A DNA stretch of 64,000 nucleotides from a bacterium HR21 (GTDB lineage Bacteria > Bacteroidota > Ignavibacteria > Kapaibacteriales > HRBIN21). The stretch covers positions 62,001 through 126,000 of the forward strand of contig BEHX01000002.1 of assembly GCA_002898295.1 (NCBI GenBank), read 5' to 3'. Under the pieces are notes generated by a model. That model ran no database searches and was not told where the DNA came from. It worked only from the letters and a program-made list of their open reading frames with translations. The position numbers and the translations under genes are program-made. Below are positions 1 to 8,358 of this stretch, one piece after another (the stretch's first letter is position 1; the number at the start of each line of letters is the position of its first letter).

Positions 1-36
1 CATCTCCTCGACCAGCATCATCTTCGGCGAAGACAT
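1..36 (-). CDS. Start of a gene cut by the left edge (unidentified)
   Basis: Only twelve codons lie in the window, beginning MSSPKMMLVEE. The call rests on context: an ATG at 36 has a Shine-Dalgarno-like GGGAG seven bases upstream, and a TAATTTTG promoter element lies 37 bases upstream of the ATG. The product cannot be identified from so few residues. Confidence 0.4.
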   Translation of the reverse strand, partial: MSSPKMMLVEEM

Positions 37-72
37 GGCACACTCCCTGCTGGGACACGGCTTCAAAGCATG

Positions 73-80
73 CAAAATTA
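73..80 (-). promoter_or_regulatory. TAATTTTG -7 promoter element
   Basis: The minus strand reads TAATTTTG, an exact match to the Bacteroidetes -7 consensus TAnnTTTG. It lies in the gap between the NamZ stop and the partial gene at the left edge and would drive that gene. No clear -33 TTTG is visible. Confidence 0.6.
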
Positions 81-96
81 CAGGTTACGGACGGCT

Positions 97-1314
97 CTAC
101 CGATAAAGCAGGTAACGCTCCCGCCGCAGCTGGAAGGCTTCTACCCCTGCAGTCAGCCACGGTTGGAGATCCCCGGCACGACAGAGCGACTCGACGAACT
201 CCCGCCGTCCGAGAACTCTCTCCAGCATTGTCCGACTCGCCGGGGACAACTCTCGGCAGATTGCCGGGAACAGATGCCGGAGCGCCTCTGCCACCTCAAT
301 GAAGGCAGCGAACAGACGCCCGTCGTGACGCATCTCCGGCACCAGGAAAATCCCTCGGCAGAGCTGCTGCGCAAAGCGTCCATGACGTGGAACGAACTGG
401 GTAACACCGACTCGCACGCCGAGCGCTCGAAGCACTCCCCGCAGTCGCTCGGCAAGGGTTTCCGCTGGGAAGTCAGGGGCACCCAGAAGCTGGAATGGCG
501 TTGTAGTACTGATCCCGACACTCCAGAGTCCCATTTCTCCAAGCGCTCCCGTGATGACTGCTGCCCGGGCTGCTGTCGGGCTTGGGATGTTGGGCGAGGG
601 CGGAAACCATGGCAAGCCTGTTTCTTCCCACACCATAGCTCGCCGCCACCCTCGCATGGGCACCACAGTCAACGAGCATCGGTGTAGCACGCCCTCTCCT
701 GACCGCGACAGCCATCCCTCCCCGTTGAGCATTGCAGCAAGCTCCCCGAGCGTACACCCATGCCGGTACGGAATGGGAAGCATCCCGACGAAGGAGCGCA
801 GCACTGTGTCCAGCACCGCTCCCTCTACCACCGTCCCTCCCAGCGGATTTGGACGGTCGAGCACGTAGACAGGAACTCCCCGCTGGGCACAAGCGTCCAT
901 GACCAAGGCCAGGGTGCTCACGTACGTGTACGGGCGTATCCCCACGTCCTGGAGGTCCACCACCACCGCGTCTATCCCTCGGAAGAGCTCCTCCGAAGGG
1001 CGCCGTCGCGGTCCATAGAGCGAGTAGACAGGAAGCCCCATCAGAGTGTCATCGGGCACAGGTGCGCCAGCCGGGGCTGTTCCCCAGAACCCATGTTCTG
1101 GGGTCCAAAGAGCAGCAATGCGGAAGCTTTCGCGCAAGAGTTCCACACTCAAGCGCCCATCGGGGAGCCGAGCTGCAGCGTGAGTCAAAACCGCCAGGCT
1201 ACGCCCCCGCAGGCTATCCCGATAGAGCTCCACAAAGCGCTCTACCCCGAGTTGTACCCGCGCTGCGTGTGCTCCCACCGCACTGCAGAAGCCCAGCAGG
1301 AGAATCCAGCGCAT
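97..1314 (-). CDS. namZ: Exo-beta-N-acetylmuramidase NamZ (DUF1343 family), secreted
   Basis: The 405-residue protein begins with a signal peptide (about residues 1-17, ending AVGAHA). DUF1343 motifs follow: PEHGF near residues 73-77 and DLQDVGIRPYTY near 120-131, then the DRPNPLGG and PYRHGCTLGE blocks. Members of this family remove terminal MurNAc from peptidoglycan fragments, so a role in cell-wall turnover or recycling in the periplasm is inferred. The start codon lies 6 bases after the stop of the recombinase gene, so it is probably the last gene of the lysC-pgpH-xer-namZ transcript. Length and motif order look intact. Confidence 0.88.
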   Translation of the reverse strand: MRWILLLGFCSAVGAHAARVQLGVERFVELYRDSLRGRSLAVLTHAAARLPDGRLSVELLRESFRIAALWTPEHGFWGTAPAGAPVPDDTLMGLPVYSLYGPRRRPSEELFRGIDAVVVDLQDVGIRPYTYVSTLALVMDACAQRGVPVYVLDRPNPLGGTVVEGAVLDTVLRSFVGMLPIPYRHGCTLGELAAMLNGEGWLSRSGEGVLHRCSLTVVPMRGWRRAMVWEETGLPWFPPSPNIPSPTAARAAVITGALGEMGLWSVGISTTTPFQLLGAPDFPAETLAERLRGVLRALGVRVGVTQFVPRHGRFAQQLCRGIFLVPEMRHDGRLFAAFIEVAEALRHLFPAICRELSPASRTMLERVLGRREFVESLCRAGDLQPWLTAGVEAFQLRRERYLLYR

Positions 1315-1320
1315 GGGCTT

Positions 1321-2247
1321 TCATCCTCGAGGATGGAAGCTGCGGTGTACTTCCCGCAGATAGAAACGGTCCAGATGCGTGTAAATCTGCGTGGTCGTAA
1401 TACTGGCGTGTCCGAGCATCTCCTGTACGGCGCGCAGGTCTGCTCCCCCTTCCAGCAAATGGGTGGCAAAGCTGTGGCGCAGCGTATGGGGATGGACCCT
1501 CCGTGCAATTCCCGCACGTCGGGCTGCTTCCTGTACGATCTTCCAGACCGCCATCCGGGAAAGGGCTCCGCCGCGGGCATTCAGGAACACTCGATCCGTC
1601 GGGCGCCGGAGCAGAAGGGGACGGACCCGCCGGCAGTACTGCATGAGCCACTCAAGGGCATGCGCCCCGATTGGCACCAGACGCTCTTTGGCGCCCTTGC
1701 CCCGAACGCGCACCAACCCCTCCTCCACGAAGATGTCTCCGAGCCGCAGCTGACACAGCTCGCAGACCCGTACGCCACAACCGTAGAGCACCTCCAGAAT
1801 GGCTCGATCTCGGATCCCACGCGGAGTGCTGACATCTGGTTGCTGCAGGAGCCGCTCGACTTCCTCGACGCTGAGAACTTCGGGCAGTGGACGCTGACGG
1901 CGGGGGAGCACGAGCAATTCGGTGGGGTCTGCCGTCGTCTGCCCCACAAGAGTGAGAAACCGATAGAGCGCTCGCAGAGCCGCCACATACTGCGCCTGTG
2001 AGGAAGCAGCCAGCCCAAGCTCGTGGAGCTGTCGGAGGAAGGCTTCAACATGGGGAAGTGCCGCGTCAGCTGGGTGCTCTATCCCGAGCGCTTGCAAGAA
2101 GCTGGAGTAAGTGCGGACATGGTGCAGATATGCCCGCAGCGTGTTCTCCGCCAGCCCATGCTCGAAGCGTAGATGTGCAGCGAACTCTCGGACCCAGGCT
2201 GGCTCACGGGACTCGGGGCGATGCCGCTGCATGAGATGCGGTCTCAT
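1321..2247 (-). CDS. xerD: Tyrosine recombinase XerC/XerD
   Basis: A 308-residue Xer-type recombinase with an N-terminal SAM-like core-binding domain (about 15-105) and a catalytic domain with every expected residue: Arg160 (GCGVRVCEL), Lys184 (RGKGAKER), His254 and Arg257 (HPHTLRH), His280 (LGHAS) and the nucleophile Tyr289 (QIYTH). Family length and motifs fit chromosome-dimer resolution at dif with FtsK. XerC and XerD cannot be told apart here. The ATG at 2247 has a weak GGCGGG upstream; a second ATG at 2232 gives 303 residues. Either start overlaps the end of pgpH by 29-44 bases, pointing to translational coupling. No dif site was recognised nearby. Confidence 0.88.
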   Translation of the reverse strand: MRPHLMQRHRPESREPAWVREFAAHLRFEHGLAENTLRAYLHHVRTYSSFLQALGIEHPADAALPHVEAFLRQLHELGLAASSQAQYVAALRALYRFLTLVGQTTADPTELLVLPRRQRPLPEVLSVEEVERLLQQPDVSTPRGIRDRAILEVLYGCGVRVCELCQLRLGDIFVEEGLVRVRGKGAKERLVPIGAHALEWLMQYCRRVRPLLLRRPTDRVFLNARGGALSRMAVWKIVQEAARRAGIARRVHPHTLRHSFATHLLEGGADLRAVQEMLGHASITTTQIYTHLDRFYLREVHRSFHPRG

Positions 2248-4399
2248 AGGAAACCCGCCGATGGTGGATGCCAATCATCCCCTCAAGGAGCTCCCCGCGG
2301 ATACGGCGCAGCTCAGCAAAACTCAGCGGGCACTCATCGAACTGCCCGTCGAGGATCCGCTCTCGGATCACCTCATCCAAGGCAGCTGCCAACCGCTCAG
2401 GCTCCGGAGGAAGGACATGCGTGAGTGCCTCAGCAGCATCGGCCAGCATCAGGATTGCCGCCTCTTTGGTCTGTGGCTTAGGTCCAGGATAGCGGAAATC
2501 CGCCTCTGCCGGTGGGTTGCCCCCCTGCTGGCGTGCTTGCTCGAGAGCCTTCTGCCAGAAAGCACGGATGAGCATGGTGCCGTGATGTTGCGGGATGAAG
2601 TCCACAATCTGCGGGGGTAATCCGTACGAGCGCGCCAGCTCGATCCCCTCAGTGACATGCTCCCGAATGATGGCGGCGCTCTTCTTCGGTGGCAGACGGT
2701 CGTGCTTGTTGTCCACCCCGAGCTGGTTTTCGGCAAAATACTCCGGCTTGCTAAGCTTGCCAATATCGTGAAAGTATGCACCGACCCGTACCAGGAGCGC
2801 CCGTGCGCCAATAGCCCGCGCCGCTTGTTCTGCCAGACGAGCTACATTGAGCGTGTGCTGGTAGGTCCCCGGGGCTTTGTGTTGCAGCTCGCGCAGGAGA
2901 GGATGCTCCAGCGAGCTGTATTCCAGCAGCCGCATGTCCGTCACCACGTTGAACCCCCGCTCCAGGAGCAGCAGGATGCCGAATGTCACCACCGGTGACA
3001 CTGCCGCATTGAGTCCAGCCATGCCACACCGCAGCAGTATCGCATCCCAGCGCTGCCCTTGCGCAGCACTGAAGACCAGTACCGCCACCCCCATCCCTAG
3101 CAGGATGAAGAACATCGAACGGAAAAGCTGCCGCCGGCTCTCCAAATCCCGAACGGTATAGGCAGCCAGCATCCCCCCGAGCATCAGCACCAGACCCGTC
3201 GAATAATCCCCATGCCGAATCCCGGCAACGAGCAATGCCGCCGTAACGGTTGCATAGAACGCCGTGCGCGAATCCAGTAGGATCGCCACCACCATGGAGA
3301 ACGCCGGTAGGACAACGAGTAACTCCAGCGGGAGCACGCTCCCAATGGACTGAGACGCCCACCCCAGAAGAGCGATGCAGACAAGCCCCGTAGCAAGCCC
3401 AAGGAGTTGCAAATTGTCTCGGAAAATTCGGGGACGCAGAAAACCCAAGTACACGAACAGCACCGAGCAGATCAAGGCGGCATGTCCGAACCCGCTTGCC
3501 AATGTCCCAATGCCCAGCCGTTGTTCCCGCTGGAGTAGCCGGGCATTGGCATAGGAACGCAGCCGAGCCACTGTGGTATCGGTGACGATCTCGCCCGGTG
3601 CAACGATGACTTCTCCCGCACGCACAATCCCCCACGTCCGGGGAATGCTGGCGCGAGCAGCTTCCTGCAGTGCCTTGGTCAGCTCGGCATCGTAGAACAG
3701 CGTCGGGCGCAACAGTCGCAGCCCAAGCTCAAATACCACTCGCTGCAGAGGTGGTGACACTGTTCGACCGACCAGCGCCTGGAGCGCCGATACCGCCTCT
3801 GCTGAATCCAGCACCTCCTCGATTCGGACGCTCCGGTGTGCAAAAGCCGCCGAACGCACCGTTATCCGCTCTGCCCCCAAGCGCTCTTTCGGCACATCCG
3901 TGATGTACCGCTGCCCGAACTCCGCCAGCAAGGCGAGAACCGTCCGGCTGATCTGCCGGCGAGTCCCCTCATCGGCGAGCATCTCCCTGAGCTCCAGCCC
4001 CGGCACGGAGAAAGGAGGCTGCGGGAAGGTGTCGAGCAACGCCTGGAGAGCCTGCTCCAGCTCTGCGCGCCGGTAAGGACGCCAGGCAAAGACGGGAAAG
4101 AGACTATCGAGCACCTGCCGGAGCTCCCGTTGGTAGACCTCCTCGGGCTTGCGCACAACGAAGGAGTACTCAGCTCGTACCACTGGACCCTGCCACCGCT
4201 TTCCGAGCTGATCTGGGCGCGGCATCCACTCTGGAGGGACTTCCTCAGTGCGCCATGGGAAGAAAAGCCCGCAGAGTACTACCGTGGCAACGATGAGCAT
4301 CCCCTTGACCCACGGAGAAGAGCGCAGCCCACCTTGTCCCTGAGCCGGGCGCAACCGGTTGCGAAGCCGGGAAAAAAGGGTCGAACCGTCCATTCCCAT
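2204..4399 (-). CDS. pgpH: 7TM-HD cyclic-di-AMP phosphodiesterase PgpH/YqfF
   Basis: The 731-residue protein has an N-terminal membrane anchor (about 32-48), a large extracytoplasmic 7TMR-HDED region, a block of hydrophobic helices (about 300-480) and a C-terminal cytoplasmic HD domain. The HD residues are visible: HTLNVARL near 510, then YFHDIGKL near 545 and the QHHG segment. Characterised PgpH proteins hydrolyse c-di-AMP to pApA, so this gene probably sets c-di-AMP level and with it osmotic and cell-wall homeostasis. It sits 51 bases after lysC and overlaps the recombinase start. No diadenylate cyclase lies in the window. Confidence 0.9.
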   Translation of the reverse strand: MGMDGSTLFSRLRNRLRPAQGQGGLRSSPWVKGMLIVATVVLCGLFFPWRTEEVPPEWMPRPDQLGKRWQGPVVRAEYSFVVRKPEEVYQRELRQVLDSLFPVFAWRPYRRAELEQALQALLDTFPQPPFSVPGLELREMLADEGTRRQISRTVLALLAEFGQRYITDVPKERLGAERITVRSAAFAHRSVRIEEVLDSAEAVSALQALVGRTVSPPLQRVVFELGLRLLRPTLFYDAELTKALQEAARASIPRTWGIVRAGEVIVAPGEIVTDTTVARLRSYANARLLQREQRLGIGTLASGFGHAALICSVLFVYLGFLRPRIFRDNLQLLGLATGLVCIALLGWASQSIGSVLPLELLVVLPAFSMVVAILLDSRTAFYATVTAALLVAGIRHGDYSTGLVLMLGGMLAAYTVRDLESRRQLFRSMFFILLGMGVAVLVFSAAQGQRWDAILLRCGMAGLNAAVSPVVTFGILLLLERGFNVVTDMRLLEYSSLEHPLLRELQHKAPGTYQHTLNVARLAEQAARAIGARALLVRVGAYFHDIGKLSKPEYFAENQLGVDNKHDRLPPKKSAAIIREHVTEGIELARSYGLPPQIVDFIPQHHGTMLIRAFWQKALEQARQQGGNPPAEADFRYPGPKPQTKEAAILMLADAAEALTHVLPPEPERLAAALDEVIRERILDGQFDECPLSFAELRRIRGELLEGMIGIHHRRVSYETASHAAASPRVP

Positions 4400-4450
4400 G
4401 CCACGTGCTTACCGCTACGTACGGACGCAGCCTCTCCGGGCTTCGTGCAC

Positions 4451-5746
4451 TCACCTCCGTTGGAGTTCACCCCAGAGTGCCCGCAGAGCTGGCTCATAGG
4501 TGGGGGCTGCAACGAAACACCGAAGCTCTTCCCCCGTATACCAAAGCCGCAAGAGCTGCCCTGCCGAGAGGAGCCGTCCACACAACGGCAGCAGACAGGC
4601 TACCTGCCGTTGCTCGGCTGCAAGAACAGTGAGCAGTGCTCCCTCTGCCACAGCTCGGGCATACGGCGGGATATCAGAGCTTACCACAACAGAGCAGCTC
4701 TCTGGGTCTTCCCAACGGGCAAGCACAGTGCTGCCATCAACAGAGGAAAGCGGCAACACTGCCTCCATCTCTGCCGAGGTTCCTGCCAGTAGCCATACTC
4801 CTTCCCGCCCGATAACCATCGGCACGAGCTCTCCCGGCACTGAAGACACCACCGTCTCCCCAGCCTCTGGAGTGAACGCCGAACGAATCCGGAGACAGAT
4901 ATTCCAGCGCTCAGCGCATGCGATTGCCGCTGGGTAAAGCAGTCGCAGTCCCGCCTGCGCAATTCGCCGTGCTTGCCCATACGACAACGCCGGAAGCAGC
5001 TCTGCTTCCGGTACAACGCTCGGGTCGCAGGTGCGAACTCCCGGAACATCTGTCCATACCTGCAGCTCCTCAGCTCCTACCAGAGCAGCCAGTAGCACTG
5101 CCGTCAGTGCAGAGCTTTCCTGCCCCATTGTGGTAATCTCCCCGCGGAGAGATCGGGCAATGAAGCCCTGCGTTAGCACGACTTGCCCTGGGCGAAGAAG
5201 TGGGCGCAGAGACCGCTCCACACTCTGCGCCGTTTGCTCCAGAAGTGGACGTGCCATCCCATGGCGGGCATCCGTACAGAGCAACTCCGTTGCGTCGACC
5301 GCGACTACGGGAAAGCCGCATTCTCGCAGAAATGCTGCAACCAGCGCCAGAGCCCATCGCTCTCCAAATGACCGCACCAGATCGAGCGTCCGAGGGGTCA
5401 GCTCGCCAGTGATAGCAATGCCTTCCAGATACCCTTGCAGCTGGGCGGCTGTCTCGTCCAGAATCGCGGCAACGTGCTGCTGTCCCTGAGAGCCCAGAAG
5501 CTGCGCGGCATAGCGCTGATGTTGCTCCACAAGGCGATGGAGCCGTTCGAGCGCCCGACCGTACTCGCCGCGCTCGGCATCGGCAGCCGCCTGTTCAAGC
5601 TCACGGGTAACCCGCCCGAGCGCTGAGATAACGACCAAGAGCGGCTGACCATCGGATTCGTGCAGCCGCTGCGCCATCGCAGCAAACCCTTCAGGAGACC
5701 GCAAAACAGCGCCGCCAAACTTGTGGACCAGCGGACGCTCTGCCAT
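4451..5746 (-). CDS. lysC: Aspartate kinase, divergent
   Basis: The 431-residue amino-acid-kinase fold protein would phosphorylate aspartate in the first step of the Lys/Thr/Met/diaminopimelate pathway. The N-terminal KFGGAV (9-14), the ITGELTP block (112-118) and WTDVPGVRTCDP are family hallmarks. The usual TTLGRGGSDxTA motif reads TTMGQESSALTA (205-216), and KFGGTS has become KFGGAV. The C-terminal ACT-like region (about 290-431) is weakly recognisable. The ATG at 5746 is preferred because GGAGG precedes it and a TAATTTTG element lies 28 bases upstream; a longer frame to 5776 would overlap that element. It heads the lysC-pgpH-xer-namZ run. Activity is uncertain because of the substitutions. 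Confidence 0.8.
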   Translation of the reverse strand: MAERPLVHKFGGAVLRSPEGFAAMAQRLHESDGQPLLVVISALGRVTRELEQAAADAERGEYGRALERLHRLVEQHQRYAAQLLGSQGQQHVAAILDETAAQLQGYLEGIAITGELTPRTLDLVRSFGERWALALVAAFLRECGFPVVAVDATELLCTDARHGMARPLLEQTAQSVERSLRPLLRPGQVVLTQGFIARSLRGEITTMGQESSALTAVLLAALVGAEELQVWTDVPGVRTCDPSVVPEAELLPALSYGQARRIAQAGLRLLYPAAIACAERWNICLRIRSAFTPEAGETVVSSVPGELVPMVIGREGVWLLAGTSAEMEAVLPLSSVDGSTVLARWEDPESCSVVVSSDIPPYARAVAEGALLTVLAAEQRQVACLLPLCGRLLSAGQLLRLWYTGEELRCFVAAPTYEPALRALWGELQRR

Positions 5747-5773
5747 CACAATGCCTCCAGTTCGCCAAACGGA

Positions 5774-5781
5774 CAAAATTA
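5774..5781 (-). promoter_or_regulatory. TAATTTTG -7 promoter element of lysC
   Basis: An exact TAATTTTG on the minus strand, followed by a roughly 28-base leader with GGAGG and then the lysC ATG at 5746. It supports the shorter lysC start. Confidence 0.7.
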
Positions 5782-5872
5782 GGCACCCAGCTTTCGGTCC
5801 CAGCTAAACCTTCCTGCATCCGCCATGCCTCTAAGAGCACGGTGCTTGTGTCACAATCGTGCACTGCTTCCC

Positions 5873-6250
5873 ATGCTTGCCTCCCGATGGCATCTCGTTG
5901 CTCTGCTCGGCATTGGACTATGTGCCCCCACTGTGGTACCGGCACAGCAGACACCGTCTTCCTCCCCACCGGAAGCACGCTGGAACCGCTGGATCGAACG
6001 CCTGAGCAAGCAGCTGGACCTGACTACACAGCAGCAAGAACAGCTCCGCACACTCCTCCGCCAACGGTGGGAAGAGCAGCAGCGCCTGCGCGAACGTTTC
6101 CGGCAACAGCTCAAAGAGCTCCTCACACCCCAGCAGTGGGAGAAGCTCCAGGAACTGCGCCGCGAGCATCGGGAAAAACTCCGTGAGCGGGTACGCCAGC
6201 GCCGCCTCGAAAAGCGCTCGCCCCACTCTGAGGGACCTCCCTACCAGTAG
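5873..6250 (+). CDS. Spy/CpxP-like periplasmic protein
   Basis: The 125-residue protein has a signal peptide (MLASRWHLVALLGIG..., cleavage near PAQQ at about residue 26). The remainder is almost entirely charged helix rich in Arg, Glu and Gln, with an LTTQQQEQLR segment and an LTPQQWEKLQELR segment. These resemble the LTxxQ repeats of the Spy/CpxP family of periplasmic chaperones and stress sensors. Function is inferred from composition and motif. The ATG at 5873 is chosen because it directly starts a signal peptide; an upstream in-frame ATG at 5825 would add 16 residues without one. It is a single gene, convergent with the M16 pair. Confidence 0.7.
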   Translation: MLASRWHLVALLGIGLCAPTVVPAQQTPSSSPPEARWNRWIERLSKQLDLTTQQQEQLRTLLRQRWEEQQRLRERFRQQLKELLTPQQWEKLQELRREHREKLRERVRQRRLEKRSPHSEGPPYQ

Positions 6251-6267
6251 GGGATAGCCTCCCTTCG

Positions 6268-8334
6268 CTATTGCCCTTCTGCAGGTGGCTGGAATTCGCT
6301 GTCTTCCAATGACGGATTGAGTTGGTAGGCATTCTCCAGCCGAAATGTCCCCCAGGGGCTCTCAACCGTGACTTCCTTCGGAAGGCGGAGTCCACCGACC
6401 TCGATGTAGTCCCTGTAGGTCTCTGTCACAGGTTGGTCCCCTTGGGGCGAGGGTTCCAGCTTCTCTGCTCGCTCCAGCAGGAAGGAGCTGGCATTGAAGT
6501 AGTAGAGATGGTCTCCGCCATACGGGGCGCGTGCTTTGAGCACGAGGTAATCCCCCTTCTTGCCAAGCACCTCGCACTGGAAGCCCAACTCCGGCAAGAA
6601 GGCAACGTAGAACGGGTGCGCCTGGAGCTTCTCCTTCTGTTGCTCCCGCGGCGTGATTTCATGGCGCACTCCGTTGAGCTCTACCCAGACGTTGCTGCCG
6701 TCGCTCCAACTCCGCTGCTGGAAGTAGGCCGTTGTCAGCTGGGAAAACACCTTGTTCGGGGCTTTCCATTTGCGCACCAATTCACCCTCCACCGTCATAC
6801 CCTGCAGCTGCATGGAAATACGGGACTGCTGGATAAGCGAGCCAAGTGATTCGAGCGCTTTCTTCCCTCCAACAGCGGCACTGTATCGCTCGAGCACCTG
6901 CTCGACACTCAGCCCGACGGGCTGGTAGGTTGGCGCTGGTTCCAGCTCGGTGGTGTATTCGTAGACTACACCGAGTGCTTGAAGCTTCGGCAGCACCTCT
7001 GGTGCGCCCACCACAACGGTGCGGAGCGCCATCGGCTGAAGATACCGTGCTGCGGCATCCCGGATCTGCCACGGAGATATCCCCATGATGCGCTGCGGAT
7101 AGGTCCGCAGCTGTTCCTTCGGGAGCCCGTAGAGGTCAGCTCGTTGGAGGAGTTGAGCGACGAACTCTGGACGCTCGAACGAGCGCAGGTAGTCCCCAAC
7201 CATCGCTTGCTTGATGCGATTGAGCTCCTCCTCTGTGGGCGGATTCTGGCTGAGCTGCTCTAGCTCACGCCGAATGACTTGCAGAGTTGAATCGGTCACT
7301 GGAGTACGCACATCAGCCCCGAGAGCAATCCGGTTGATCACCTTCGCCCCCGTCTGGAAAGCAAACGGAGCGTAGGTGTAGGCATAGGTCTCCCGGAGCG
7401 TACGGAAGAGGCGCCCCCCGAAGCCCGAGCCTAACAGCTCCGCGAGCACATCCAGCACGTCATAGTCCGGGTGCACGTACGGCACAGTGACAGCCGTCAG
7501 CACAACCGAGGACTGCACCGAACCCGGACGAGCGATGAAGTATATGCCGTTTGGCATTGGTCGGACCTCGGGAAGCTGGGGCGGTGGCAGCTCCCGAGTC
7601 TTCTTCCATCCGCCGAAGGTCTGACGCAGCAGCGGGAGGATCTCTCCGGGCTTGACGTCGCCGACAATGGCCAGGCTTGCATTCTGGGGCTGATAGTACC
7701 GCTCATGGAAGCGGCGCAAGTCTGCTACCTGGATGCGTTCGATGTTCTGTTCCGTGCGGTGCCGAGCGTAGGGATGGTTTTCCCCATAGGCGACCTTACG
7801 CGCCATTGCCTGCGCCAGCGACATTGCCCACGCCCGTTCCTGGCGAATCTCCGCAATCAGTTGCGGACGGAGCTTCTGCAGCTCACTTTCGGGGAAGGTT
7901 GGATGACGCACGACATCGGCAAAGATATCCAGCACCAGGCGGAGATGCTTCTTGAGCGTAGTTGCTGCCACGCTGGAGAAATCCCCCGAGGAAGACGCGT
8001 CCAGCGTTGCCCCGACGCTATCGAGGGCGGCAGCAATTTGCTGGGCAGAACGCTTCCCTGCTCCCTTCGTCAGCATCAGCGCCGTCACGTAGGCAACGCC
8101 TGGGATATCATCGAAAGCGTCCCCCGCAGCAACCTGCAGCCGGAGCGTTACTGTTGGCTGCTCATGGTCCTCGATGATGAAGACCTTCAGCCCGTTGGGA
8201 AGCCGTTCCTCCGTGTAGGAGGGGAAGCGAAACTCCTTTACCGGCAAAGGCTCTGGCGGACGGCTCCGGTCAGGGCTTTGTGCCAGCAGGAGATGAGCAG
8301 CGAGCACGAGACACACATAACGGAGATTGCGCAT
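6268..8334 (-). CDS. Inactive-type M16 peptidase subunit with C-terminal LolA-like domain, secreted
   Basis: The 688-residue protein has a signal peptide (to about residue 19) and two M16 domains. At the position of the zinc-binding HxxEH it reads Tyr82, Ala85 and Leu86 (GVAYVTALML), so it cannot bind zinc the usual way. The Arg/Tyr-rich C-terminal M16 half is kept (LFRTLRETYAYTYAPFA). Residues of about 460-688 form an extra beta-rich domain resembling outer-membrane lipoprotein carrier (LolA-like) folds. It follows the active homologue by 24 bases on the same strand, so the two probably assemble as a catalytic/non-catalytic heterodimer in the periplasm. The LolA comparison is an inference from pattern only. 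Confidence 0.82.
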   Translation of the reverse strand: MRNLRYVCLVLAAHLLLAQSPDRSRPPEPLPVKEFRFPSYTEERLPNGLKVFIIEDHEQPTVTLRLQVAAGDAFDDIPGVAYVTALMLTKGAGKRSAQQIAAALDSVGATLDASSSGDFSSVAATTLKKHLRLVLDIFADVVRHPTFPESELQKLRPQLIAEIRQERAWAMSLAQAMARKVAYGENHPYARHRTEQNIERIQVADLRRFHERYYQPQNASLAIVGDVKPGEILPLLRQTFGGWKKTRELPPPQLPEVRPMPNGIYFIARPGSVQSSVVLTAVTVPYVHPDYDVLDVLAELLGSGFGGRLFRTLRETYAYTYAPFAFQTGAKVINRIALGADVRTPVTDSTLQVIRRELEQLSQNPPTEEELNRIKQAMVGDYLRSFERPEFVAQLLQRADLYGLPKEQLRTYPQRIMGISPWQIRDAAARYLQPMALRTVVVGAPEVLPKLQALGVVYEYTTELEPAPTYQPVGLSVEQVLERYSAAVGGKKALESLGSLIQQSRISMQLQGMTVEGELVRKWKAPNKVFSQLTTAYFQQRSWSDGSNVWVELNGVRHEITPREQQKEKLQAHPFYVAFLPELGFQCEVLGKKGDYLVLKARAPYGGDHLYYFNASSFLLERAEKLEPSPQGDQPVTETYRDYIEVGGLRLPKEVTVESPWGTFRLENAYQLNPSLEDSEFQPPAEGQ

Positions 8335-8358
8335 GGGAATATCCGCCCGTGATCAGAC

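Noticed and set aside
760-2001. 413-codon open frame on the plus strand
   Set aside because: It lies opposite namZ and the Xer gene, which have clear family motifs. Its product is low-complexity and matches nothing known; it is a high-GC antisense shadow.
5747-5781. Lysine riboswitch ahead of lysC
   Set aside because: The leader between the promoter element and the ATG is only about 25 bases, too short for a riboswitch.
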